From contig JAEZIN010000033.1 in assembly GCA_023436585.1 (NCBI GenBank), positions 52,267 through 116,266 on the forward strand: a stretch of DNA of 64,000 nucleotides, in the 5' to 3' direction. This DNA comes from Bacillota bacterium (GTDB lineage Bacteria > Bacillota > Clostridia > Christensenellales > Aristaeellaceae). The position numbers and the translations under genes are program-made. The first letter of the stretch is position 1. Each line of letters begins with the position of its first letter. Below, piece after piece: positions 36,579-44,819 of this stretch. The notes below the pieces were generated by a model. It was not told the origin of the DNA, searched no databases, and saw nothing but the letters and a program-made list of their open reading frames with translations.

Positions 36579-37475
36579 ATGAAGGAATCCATTCACGCTT
36601 ATTTTCAAATGGGCACCATCCAGTGGATGAGCCACCCCGCGTACAACATTCTGGATTCCATCAAGAAGATCGCCTGTGACGATTTTTTTGACGCCATCGA
36701 GGTGGGCCGGTTTGCGGACGAGGAAACCCGCAAGGCCGCCAGGGATATGCTCCGCCAGGCGCATATGAAGGTGTGCTACGGCGCGCAGCCGCGTTTGCTG
36801 GGGCCCAAGCTCAACCCCAACGATCTTATTGAAGAGGGCCGTCAAAAGGCGGAAGCGACGCTGATGGAGGCGGTGGATGAGGCGGAGTACCTTGGCGCGG
36901 CGGGCATCGCTTTCCTGGCCGGCAAGTGGAGCCCGGAGCATAAGGAAGAAGCCTATGCGCAGCTATTAAAAACCACCCGTGCCGTATGCCGGTACGCCGC
37001 GTCCAAGAACATGATGGTGGAATTGGAAGTGTTCGATTACGACATGGACAAGGCCGCGCTGATCGGGCCCGCGCCGCTGGCCGCCCGCTTCGCCGCCGAC
37101 ATGCGTACAAGCTGCAACAATTTTGGTTTGCTGGTGGATTTGAGCCATTTCCCCACCACGTATGAAAGCTCCCGCTTTGTGGTGCAGGCTCTGCGCCCCT
37201 ACATCACCCACTTTCACATCGGCAATGCCGTGGTAAAGCCTGGCTGCGAAGCCTACGGCGATATGCACCCGCGCTTTGGCTTTCCCAATAGTGCCAACGA
37301 TACGCCGGAGCTTCTTGACTTTTTCCGTGTCCTGAAGGAGGAAGGCTTCCTGTGCAAGGAGCATCCTTACGTGTTGTCTTTTGAAGTCAAGCCCTGGGGC
37401 GGCGAGGATGCCGACCTGGTGCTTGCCGGCACCAAGCGCGTTATCAACCGCGCCTGGGCGCTGCTGGAGGATTAA
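36579..37475 (+). CDS. sugar phosphate isomerase/epimerase-like TIM-barrel protein
   Basis: A 298-residue protein of the xylose-isomerase-like TIM-barrel superfamily (AP_endonuc_2, COG1082). Candidate metal ligands follow the family pattern: E in VELEVFDY, D and H in GLLVDLSHFP, H in THFHIGN and E in SFEVKPWG. Members include hydroxypyruvate isomerase, 3-keto sugar epimerases and inosose isomerases. The dehydrogenase and glycerate genes nearby would fit hydroxypyruvate isomerisation or keto-sugar epimerisation, but the sequence does not decide. An AAAGGAGG site is 8 bases from the ATG. Confidence 0.85.
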   Translation: MKESIHAYFQMGTIQWMSHPAYNILDSIKKIACDDFFDAIEVGRFADEETRKAARDMLRQAHMKVCYGAQPRLLGPKLNPNDLIEEGRQKAEATLMEAVDEAEYLGAAGIAFLAGKWSPEHKEEAYAQLLKTTRAVCRYAASKNMMVELEVFDYDMDKAALIGPAPLAARFAADMRTSCNNFGLLVDLSHFPTTYESSRFVVQALRPYITHFHIGNAVVKPGCEAYGDMHPRFGFPNSANDTPELLDFFRVLKEEGFLCKEHPYVLSFEVKPWGGEDADLVLAGTKRVINRAWALLED

Positions 37476-37494
37476 TGAATCCTGTTGGGATGCA

Positions 37495-37545
37495 CCCGAA
37501 GGTCCAGGGCGATCGGAAAGCCCTGGTCGTGCCGTAAGGCACGAA
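37495..37545 (+). repeat. double-hairpin repeat, copy A
   Basis: It begins CCCGAAGGT. Hairpin 1 pairs CCAGGGC with GCCCTGG around GATCGGAAA; hairpin 2 pairs CGTGCC with GGCACG around GTAA. It ends eight bases before the ribosome binding site of the D-2-hydroxyacid dehydrogenase gene. Copy B follows in direct orientation just after that gene. Confidence 0.9.
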
Positions 37546-37567
37546 ATTCCATTAAGGAGTGATTGCA

Positions 37568-38536
37568 TTGAACAAGATTGTCATTCTGGACGGATATACG
37601 GAAAACCCGGGGGACTTGAGCTGGGCGGGCTTTGAGGCGCTTGGCGAAGTGGTGGTCTATGACCGCACGCCCCTTCATGACGATGAGGAGATCATCGCGC
37701 GGATCGCGGACGCAAACATTGTGTACACCAACAAGACCCCGCTCCGGCGCATCGTGTTTGAACGGTGCCCGAATCTTCGCTTTGTGGGCGTGCTGGCCAC
37801 CGGGTTCAATGTGGTCGACGTTGTGGCCGCCAAGGAAAAAGGCATTCCCGTAAGCAACATCCCCACCTATGGCACCGACGCCGTGGCGCAGTTTGCCATT
37901 GCCATGTTGTTGGAGATTTGCCACCATGTGGCGCACCACAGCGCCGCGGTGTATGATGGGCGCTGGACAAGCTGCCCGGACTTTTGCTTCTGGGATTATC
38001 CGCTCATTGAGCTGGCCGGCAAAACCATGGGCATCATCGGCTTTGGCCGCATCGGCCAGGCGACGGGCCGCATCGCCAAAGCACTGGGGATGAAGGTCAT
38101 CGCCTTTGACGAGCAGCCCAATGATTGGGGCAGGGCGGTTGCGGAATATGTGAGCTTGGATGAACTGCTGGCTGTATCAGATGTGATCTCCCTGCACTGC
38201 CCGCTTTTCCCCTCTACCCAGGGGATGATCAACAAAAGCACCATCGCCAAGATGAAGGATGGCGTCATTCTTCTAAATAACAGCCGCGGGCCGTTGATTG
38301 TGGAAAGCGACCTTGCGGATGCGCTGAACAGCGGCAAGGTCTACGCGGCGGGCCTGGATGTGGTATCCACAGAGCCCATCCGGGAGGATAATCCCCTGCT
38401 GAAGGCAAAGAACTGCTTCATCACCCCCCACATCAGCTGGGCGCCCAAGGAAAGCCGCCAGCGCCTGATGGATATCGCGGTGAACAATCTGAAGCAGTTT
38501 CTTGCCGGGGAGCCAGTCAATGTGGTAAATGCGTAA
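37568..38536 (+). CDS. D-2-hydroxyacid dehydrogenase (hydroxypyruvate/glyoxylate reductase-like)
   Basis: A 322-residue NAD(P)-dependent dehydrogenase: nucleotide-binding GIIGFGRIGQATG at about 158-170, catalytic arginine in LLNNSRGPLI, glutamate in GLDVVSTEPI and histidine in FITPHISWAP. The start is a TTG at 37568, 8 bases after AAGGAG; a GTG at 37559 lies inside that site. Hydroxypyruvate reductases of this type make glycerate, which the glycerate kinase in the same operon could use. The gene is bracketed by two direct copies of the double-hairpin repeat, so it may have been added to the operon as a unit. Confidence 0.9.
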   Translation: MNKIVILDGYTENPGDLSWAGFEALGEVVVYDRTPLHDDEEIIARIADANIVYTNKTPLRRIVFERCPNLRFVGVLATGFNVVDVVAAKEKGIPVSNIPTYGTDAVAQFAIAMLLEICHHVAHHSAAVYDGRWTSCPDFCFWDYPLIELAGKTMGIIGFGRIGQATGRIAKALGMKVIAFDEQPNDWGRAVAEYVSLDELLAVSDVISLHCPLFPSTQGMINKSTIAKMKDGVILLNNSRGPLIVESDLADALNSGKVYAAGLDVVSTEPIREDNPLLKAKNCFITPHISWAPKESRQRLMDIAVNNLKQFLAGEPVNVVNA

Positions 38537-38575
38537 AAGTAACTCCTGCTGCAAGCAATGTATGTAGGGGTATGC

Positions 38576-38627
38576 CCCGAAGGTCCAGGGCGATCGGAAA
38601 GCCCTGGCCGTGCCCGTAGGCACGGAA
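38576..38627 (+). repeat. double-hairpin repeat, copy B
   Basis: Same orientation as copy A. Hairpin 1 is CCAGGGC/GCCCTGG around GATCGGAAA. Hairpin 2 is CCGTGCC/GGCACGG around CGTA. It starts 39 bases after the dehydrogenase stop and lies in the 155-base gap before the next glycosidase-like gene. Confidence 0.9.
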
Positions 38628-38691
38628 TCTTTCCCCCGATGGCTCCTCGTGTACATGCATATAGAAGTGGGATGGATGGAGGACTAAACAA

Positions 38692-40758
38692 ATGAGCGAC
38701 AAAAAATGGTGGCATGGTGCCATGCGGGTGATACAGGACAACCTGCAGGTGCTGGATACGCCTTTGATGAACCCTGAAAAAATCGCCCGGGAAACGCAGG
38801 AAATGCACGCCAACGTGCTGGTCATCAATGTGGGAGGCATTTATGCCTGGTATCCCAGCAAGGTGCGCTACCACCATGTGAACGAATACCTCCCCAAGGA
38901 TACGGACCTGCTTGCCGATCTCATTGAAGCATGCCACAAGCGGGATATCAAGGTGGTGGCCCGCTTCGACTTCAGCAAGACGGACGATTATGTATGCCAG
39001 GAGCGCCCGGAATGGTTCGTAAGGGAGCCCGACGGCTCCCCGCGCTCCTATGGCTCGCTGCGCCCGGGCAACTGGTCGATCCTGTATGCCACGTGCATCA
39101 ATTCCGGCTACCGGAACGAAGGGCTGGCCATCCCCGTGCTGAACGAAGTGATCGACCAGTACAAGATTGACGGCATTTTCTTCAATGCCCCCAATTACGA
39201 ATACTGCTGCTGCGAAGCGTGCCAGAAGAAGTACTTCGACCTGTACGGAAAGCCGCTGCCCATGGACGCTTCCGGCGCTGACCCGAAGGTTTCCTTCGGC
39301 CATAAGGAAGCGCCGGCCGGCATGGAGCCCAGCTTCTCCGGTATCTGCTACCGCGACAACATCGGCAAGCTCTACGGCACCATCAAGGCGAAAGCCCCGG
39401 ATATGCCGCTGATACTGTACTACGGCATCTACAATGAAAACCTCAACGACCGCCTGGCCACGTCCGACATGATCTGCACCGAGGCGCAGGACATATTATC
39501 GCGCGGGTGGAAGGATATCCCGCCCATCTGGCTGCCCACCATCATTATGAAGATGGGGCGCACACAGCCGGAGGGCAACCCCGCGCCTTTTGGCATCATC
39601 CATTCCTGCCCCGGCATGGACTGGCGGCATACGGGCCTGCCCACCGCGGAATACAAGTTCTGGCTGCGGCAGATACCCGCCGCGGGCGGCACGCTCTGGC
39701 ACAGCATCACCGGCTTTAACGATACCGTCAGCGACAAGCGCATCCTGCAAATCGTAAAGGATGTGGATGAAGAAATATTAAAGACCGAAGACGATATGCA
39801 GGGCGCCAGGGAACGGTCGGATGTGCTGCTTTTGTGGAACAGCAAAAAGACGGACGGCTGGGCGGAGCTGCTTGTAAACACCCAAACGCAGTTCGATATC
39901 CGCGACCCCTATCAATTGACGGAGGAACTTTTAAGCAAGTATCCCGTAGTCGTTTTGCCGGACGCCTACCCCATGACGGACGCCATATGCGCCTTGCTGC
40001 ACGCGTATGTAAAGGCCGGCGGCAGGCTGATTGTGGAAGGCAGCGCGCAAAAGCAACTTGCCCCCTTTGCGGACATGCTGGGCATTGAGGACAGCGTCCG
40101 CTCCAGCGAAGCCCTCACGGCCGCCTACTGGCAGTTTGAAGAAAAAGGGGCCTGCCTTCGGGAAACCTTTGAGCAGACGCCGCTGCTGCCCCATCGCGGG
40201 GTCACCGCCTACACCAGGGCAAAGCCGGGCACAGATATACTTGCCACCCTCGTGCCCCCCTTCGCGCCGCTTAACTCCGTGGGCTCGCCGCCCGAACGCG
40301 CCAGCATCCTTGTCAAGCATACAGAAATCCCCCTGTGCACCCGAAGCGTTTATGGCAAGGGTACCGCCGTCATGCTGCCCTTCCGCTTTGCGGAGCTTGG
40401 CAACACCTACCGCCTGGCGGAAACGTATCAACTATGGAAGAACCTGCTGGATATGCTGCTGGGGGATGAACTCGGCCTGCGGATGAGTATGCTCCAGGGC
40501 CTGGTGGCCTCCTCCTTCGAAAAAAGCGGCCGCATCCTTGTGCATTTGGTAAACGGGGTTGGGCAGCGCCCGCTGATGAACAATATCGTTTGCCCGGATA
40601 TGGAGCTTGACGTGCGCGTACCCGACGGGAAGCGGGTGAAGGATGTGGCGGCCAGAATCTCCGGCAGCGGTGTCCGCTGGGAAGTGCGGAGCAAGTATGT
40701 TCATATCACGTTAAGCGGGCTGAAGCTGTGGGAAATGCTTGCAGTTACGGTGGAATAA
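38692..40758 (+). CDS. glycosidase-like TIM-barrel protein with GATase-like middle domain (paralogue 2)
   Basis: A 688-residue paralogue of the protein at 34506-36566 with the same three-part plan. Barrel blocks include MHANVLVINVGGIYAWYP, CHKRDIKVVARFDFSKT and IDGIFFNAPNYE; the cysteine cluster is CCCEAC at residues 172-177. The GATase-like part reads RSDVLLLWNSK and YPVVVLPDAYPM with YVKAGGRLIVEG. The C-terminal beta region ends WEMLAVTVE. No signal peptide. The conserved CPGMDWRHTGLPTAEYKFW block is shared only with paralogue 1. A GGAGG site precedes the ATG. Function beyond probable glycoside hydrolysis is unknown. Confidence 0.8.
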   Translation: MSDKKWWHGAMRVIQDNLQVLDTPLMNPEKIARETQEMHANVLVINVGGIYAWYPSKVRYHHVNEYLPKDTDLLADLIEACHKRDIKVVARFDFSKTDDYVCQERPEWFVREPDGSPRSYGSLRPGNWSILYATCINSGYRNEGLAIPVLNEVIDQYKIDGIFFNAPNYEYCCCEACQKKYFDLYGKPLPMDASGADPKVSFGHKEAPAGMEPSFSGICYRDNIGKLYGTIKAKAPDMPLILYYGIYNENLNDRLATSDMICTEAQDILSRGWKDIPPIWLPTIIMKMGRTQPEGNPAPFGIIHSCPGMDWRHTGLPTAEYKFWLRQIPAAGGTLWHSITGFNDTVSDKRILQIVKDVDEEILKTEDDMQGARERSDVLLLWNSKKTDGWAELLVNTQTQFDIRDPYQLTEELLSKYPVVVLPDAYPMTDAICALLHAYVKAGGRLIVEGSAQKQLAPFADMLGIEDSVRSSEALTAAYWQFEEKGACLRETFEQTPLLPHRGVTAYTRAKPGTDILATLVPPFAPLNSVGSPPERASILVKHTEIPLCTRSVYGKGTAVMLPFRFAELGNTYRLAETYQLWKNLLDMLLGDELGLRMSMLQGLVASSFEKSGRILVHLVNGVGQRPLMNNIVCPDMELDVRVPDGKRVKDVAARISGSGVRWEVRSKYVHITLSGLKLWEMLAVTVE

Positions 40759-40793
40759 GGGCTAAAAAGCACATAGGAAAGGATGCTGGCAAA

Positions 40794-42764
40794 ATGGCAT
40801 GGTGGCTTAAGAACAACCTGCGCCTGATCCAGAACAATATGCGGGATATCGACGGGGCCATGGACGTGGACAGCCTGGTCCGTTCGCTGAAGGACTTCGA
40901 GTGCAATGTGGCAAGGGTCAACGCCGGCGGCATCACCTCCTTTTATCCCACGCGCCTTGCCTACCAGACCCCCAGCCCCTACCTTAAGGGGAGGGACGTG
41001 CTGGGTGAGATCGTGGAAAAATGTCACAAGGAAGGCATCCGTGTTATCGGCCGCCTTGATTTCAGCAAGACCCACGATTCCTTTTATGAGGATCATAAGG
41101 ATTGGTATTTCAAAAACGCCCAGGGCGAAATCATCCATTACAACGATACCGTTCAAACCTGCCTCAACGGCTGGTACCAGCAGGAATACTCCCTGGAGAT
41201 CCTCAGGGAGATTCTTTCCAAATATCCGCTGGACGGCGTGTTCTTCAACATGTTCGGCTTTCACAGCTGGGATTACAGCGGAAACCGGTACGGTATCTGC
41301 CACTGCGATAGCTGCGTAAAGCTTTTTGCGGAATATACCAGCGGTTCCATGGAGCTGCCGCTGACAGAAAGCCCCGATGAGCCCGCCTATGCCATGTATG
41401 AAGCCTTCAAGCGGGACAGGATCGCAAAGATCATGAGCCGCGTACAGCAATGCGTGCGCAGCTTCGGGCCGGATATCGCGATTTGCACCTCCAATCTCAA
41501 CGGCGTGAACATCATCCACAACGAATCCAACACCGCGCTGGAGCGCCCCTATCCCTTCCACCTGATGCATTCCTCCAACAATGTGCTGCGGGTGCGCCAC
41601 AATTTTGAGGACAAGATCATCAGCAACTGCGTTATCAACGCGGCGGACTTGTGGTGGCGCTTCACAGGCGTATCGGAGGAGCTGACAGCCATCCGCCTGT
41701 ACGAAAACATTGCGTCCGGCTCCGGGCTTGACTTTTGCATCATCGGCTCCTTTGACGGGTATCCCGACAGCCGCAGCGTGGAAAGCGCAAAGGAAGTTTT
41801 CCGCTTTCACAAAAAGAACGAGCAGTATTACGGGCATCTTGTCTCCCAGGCGAAGCTTATGGTGGTGCAGCCGCTGGACACCCGGCCCGTGGTGGGGGGG
41901 AGCAAGGAATACCATGGCATTTTCCGTGCACTCAAGGAAGAACACATCCCCTTTGACGTGATCGCGGATACACGCATCCTGGAAGACCCTTCGCAAATGG
42001 CAAAATATGCGGCCGCCATCCTCCCGGGGGTAAACGGCATCGATCAAAGGGTGATCCGCGCTTTGCAAAGCGTGGGCGTGAAAACCATCGTAACGGCCGT
42101 GACAAGCCCCCTGAACGCGGATGTTGCTAGGGAGCTTGGCTTTCAGATTACGCAGACCACTTCCGATACAAAGGGCGCATACCTTTGCACCAGGGAAAAG
42201 GATATCTTTACCCATTTTGAGGGACGGGACTGGATCGTGCTTACGCAGAACTTCGGCATTGCCGACGCTCCCGGCTGGTCTTCGCTGCTTCCCCAGGTGT
42301 CCAAGGCCTGGTTCGGCCCGCCCGAGCGCGCCTTCGGCCATAAGGTGACCGATTTTGGCGGTATAATGCTTTCACCCGATGAGTCGGTGGCCATCTATCC
42401 CTGGCAGCCCGGCGAATTGTACCATCAGTATGGCTTTGAGGATCACAAGTTTGCGCTTGTTGACCTTCTTTATTGGCTGGCGCCGCAGGTTAGAATCGTC
42501 AAAACAAACGCCCATAGCAGCGTTGAGCTGTTTTTTGACAAAAGCGGCGAGCATTTGCTGCTGCAGCTATTGAACCTGTCGGGCTTTAACGGGACGACCG
42601 TCACAAAGCATCTGCCGGTAAGGGATATCCGGGTGGAAATCCCGTTTGCGGCAAGCGCTGTAAAGGCGCTGTGCGGCGGTACGGTACGGCTGGAAGCCAC
42701 GGAAACGGGCTGCGCCGTCTGCCTTGATACGCTGGAGCGGTTTGAAGCGATTGTAATTGACTGA
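40794..42764 (+). CDS. glycosidase-like TIM-barrel protein (paralogue 3)
   Basis: A 656-residue cytoplasmic protein starting MAWWLKNNLRLIQNNMRDID, with barrel blocks CNVARVNAGGITSFYP, CHKEGIRVIGRLDFSKTHD and LDGVFFNMFGFHSWDY and the cysteine motif C169-H-C171-D-S-C174. The middle domain (LMVVQPLDTRP, YAAAILPGVNGID) is GATase-like. It is nearly the same length as the next protein and clearly a recent duplicate of it (SPYLK, FNxFGF, LLLQLLNLSGFNGTTV shared). The ATG at 40794 follows AAAGGA; the frame is open upstream into the previous gene but that part is not family-like. Confidence 0.8.
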   Translation: MAWWLKNNLRLIQNNMRDIDGAMDVDSLVRSLKDFECNVARVNAGGITSFYPTRLAYQTPSPYLKGRDVLGEIVEKCHKEGIRVIGRLDFSKTHDSFYEDHKDWYFKNAQGEIIHYNDTVQTCLNGWYQQEYSLEILREILSKYPLDGVFFNMFGFHSWDYSGNRYGICHCDSCVKLFAEYTSGSMELPLTESPDEPAYAMYEAFKRDRIAKIMSRVQQCVRSFGPDIAICTSNLNGVNIIHNESNTALERPYPFHLMHSSNNVLRVRHNFEDKIISNCVINAADLWWRFTGVSEELTAIRLYENIASGSGLDFCIIGSFDGYPDSRSVESAKEVFRFHKKNEQYYGHLVSQAKLMVVQPLDTRPVVGGSKEYHGIFRALKEEHIPFDVIADTRILEDPSQMAKYAAAILPGVNGIDQRVIRALQSVGVKTIVTAVTSPLNADVARELGFQITQTTSDTKGAYLCTREKDIFTHFEGRDWIVLTQNFGIADAPGWSSLLPQVSKAWFGPPERAFGHKVTDFGGIMLSPDESVAIYPWQPGELYHQYGFEDHKFALVDLLYWLAPQVRIVKTNAHSSVELFFDKSGEHLLLQLLNLSGFNGTTVTKHLPVRDIRVEIPFAASAVKALCGGTVRLEATETGCAVCLDTLERFEAIVID

Positions 42765-42777
42765 TGGAGGGATATGC

Positions 42778-44748
42778 ATGGCCTGGTGGAATGACAACAA
42801 CTTCCGCATGATTCAAAACAACACCCGCGATATTGATGCCGCCATGGATGTGGATGCATGGATCAGGGAGCTTCAGGATTTTGAGTGCAACGTGGCCATG
42901 GTGGGTGTGGGGGGCATCACATCCTTTTTCCCTACAAAGCTTGCATATCAAGTGGTCAGCCCCTATTTGAAAGAGGGCGAGGACAAGGTGGCCGAAATGG
43001 TGGAAAAGTGCCACAAGGCGGGCATCCGCGTCATCGGCCGCTTCGACTTCAACCGCACCCATGAAAGATTTTTTGATGCGCACAGGGACTGGTTTTTCAA
43101 GGCGGCGGACGGGCGTCACCTCATCTGCAACGACACGGTGACAACCTGCATCAACAGCTGGTACCAACGGGAATATTCCTTGGAAATCATCAAGGAGGTG
43201 CTGGACCGGTATCCGCTGGACGGCATTTTCTTCAACGCCTTCGGGTTTTCCAACTGGGATTATTACGGCAACAACTACGGCAACTGCCACTGCGACAACT
43301 GCAAGCAGCGTTTTTTCGAGTTCAGCGGCGGCATGGATGTGCCCATGACGGAAAGCCAGGAGGAGCCTGCGTACGCGTCCTACAAATCTTTCAAGCGCTT
43401 TGTCATCAATGATGCGCTGCGCCGCATCTATGAACTGGCGCGCGGATACGGGCCGGAGCTGGCTGTTTGCACGTACAATACGGACTATGTGGACATCATC
43501 CGCAACGAATCCAACAGCGGCGTCGGCAGGCCTTATCCCTTCCTGCTGTCGCAATCCGCCGCCAATGTCTCAAGGGTCCGCGAAAACTGGCAGGACAAGG
43601 TGCTGGGCAACTGCGTCATCAACGCCACGGACCTGCGCTGGCGCTACGCCGGTGTGCCCCACGGCCTTACCGACATCCGCCTGTATGAAAACATCGCCTC
43701 GGGCTCCATATTGGATTTTTGCATCAACGGTGTTTTTGCGGATTATCCCGACCGAGCCAGTGTGGAAAACGCCAAGAAGGTGTTCCGCTACCACAAGCAA
43801 AACGAAAAGTATTACGGCAAGCTTTGCTCCCAGGCAAAAATCGCCGTCGTGCGCCCGGGGGATGCCCAGGTCATACACGACAGCTCCCCAAATGTTGCCG
43901 GCGTTTTCAGGGCGCTGAAGGAGGAGCACCTTCTTTTCGATATGCAATTGGACAAGCGGCTTATGGAAGACCCGGCGCTGCTTGCAAAGTACAGCCTGGT
44001 CATCATCCCGGATGTGAAGCTCATCAATGAAAAGCTGCTGCCCGTTTTGCGGCGGGCGGGAACGAAGACGATCGTGCTTGGCGTTACGCAGCCCCTGGAC
44101 GCGGATGTGGCCGGTGAGATCGGCCTTCAGATTGCTTCCGTGGAAACGGATAACGCAGGCGCTTACATGCTGACCCGGGAAAAGGATATCTTCCGCCACT
44201 TTGCGAACAAGGACATGGTCTTTATCACCGGCAGGCTGGGCTTTGCGGACGCGCCGGGCTTCAAGAACTGGCTGCCCTATGTGTCCAAAGCATGGTTCGG
44301 CCCGGCGGAGCGCGCCTATGGCGGCAGTGTGACAAACAGCGGCTGCGTGCTTGCCACAGAGGATGAAAAGCTGGTTGTGGTACCCTGGCATCTGGGCGAA
44401 CTGTATCATCAGCATGGTTATCCCGACCACAAGTACATCCTGGCCGACATCATCGACCACATCGCGCCGGAAGCAAGGGTTTTCAAGACGTCCGCGCATC
44501 CCAGCGCGGAAATCTTCTGGGACAAGACAGGCGATGCCATGCTGCTGCAGCTTTTGAACCTGTCAGGCTTTAACGGCACCACGGTGGAGGATGCCATCCC
44601 CATGCACAATATCCGGGTGGAGGTCCCCTACGCGGCCAAGACGGCTAAAACGCTGAACGGTGGCACGGTGCATCTGGAGCCTTTGGAAAACGGCTGCGCG
44701 GTGGTACTTGACAAATTGGACCGGTTTGAGGCTGTTGTGCTGGAGTAA
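42778..44748 (+). CDS. glycosidase-like TIM-barrel protein (paralogue 4)
   Basis: A 656-residue tandem duplicate of paralogue 3, starting MAWWNDNNFRMIQNNTRDID. The cysteine motif is C170-H-C172-D-N-C175. ENIASGSILDFCINGVF and YHKQNEKYYGKLCSQAK match ENIASGSGLDFCIIGSF and FHKKNEQYYGHLVSQAK of paralogue 3. A GGAGG site lies 7 bases before the ATG. There is no signal peptide. Keeping two near-identical copies side by side suggests related but distinct substrates, or a heteromeric enzyme through the trimerisation-like domain. Confidence 0.8.
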   Translation: MAWWNDNNFRMIQNNTRDIDAAMDVDAWIRELQDFECNVAMVGVGGITSFFPTKLAYQVVSPYLKEGEDKVAEMVEKCHKAGIRVIGRFDFNRTHERFFDAHRDWFFKAADGRHLICNDTVTTCINSWYQREYSLEIIKEVLDRYPLDGIFFNAFGFSNWDYYGNNYGNCHCDNCKQRFFEFSGGMDVPMTESQEEPAYASYKSFKRFVINDALRRIYELARGYGPELAVCTYNTDYVDIIRNESNSGVGRPYPFLLSQSAANVSRVRENWQDKVLGNCVINATDLRWRYAGVPHGLTDIRLYENIASGSILDFCINGVFADYPDRASVENAKKVFRYHKQNEKYYGKLCSQAKIAVVRPGDAQVIHDSSPNVAGVFRALKEEHLLFDMQLDKRLMEDPALLAKYSLVIIPDVKLINEKLLPVLRRAGTKTIVLGVTQPLDADVAGEIGLQIASVETDNAGAYMLTREKDIFRHFANKDMVFITGRLGFADAPGFKNWLPYVSKAWFGPAERAYGGSVTNSGCVLATEDEKLVVVPWHLGELYHQHGYPDHKYILADIIDHIAPEARVFKTSAHPSAEIFWDKTGDAMLLQLLNLSGFNGTTVEDAIPMHNIRVEVPYAAKTAKTLNGGTVHLEPLENGCAVVLDKLDRFEAVVLE

Positions 44749-44760
44749 CGATGCCGCTTT

Positions 44761-44783
44761 GGGAAGGGGAGATTCCCCTTCCC
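44761..44783 (+). other. intercistronic hairpin
   Basis: GGGAAGGGGA (44761-44770) pairs perfectly with TCCCCTTCCC (44774-44783) around a 3-base loop, and a short pyrimidine stretch follows. It lies between paralogue 4 and the last gene of the operon and could act as a weak terminator or a stabilising 3' structure. Confidence 0.55.
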
Positions 44784-44819
44784 TCCCTTTAGGATGGACA
44801 ATCATACGGGGGTATTGCC

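Noticed and set aside
36579..37475. Endonuclease IV function for the TIM-barrel protein
   Set aside because: The pattern of candidate metal ligands fits sugar isomerase/epimerase members, and the neighbours are metabolic rather than DNA repair genes.
40701..42341. 546-residue minus-strand frame opposite paralogue 3, and similar ones at 19937-21589, 28262-29698 and 31049-32188
   Set aside because: All are exact shadows of coding genes with strong family evidence.
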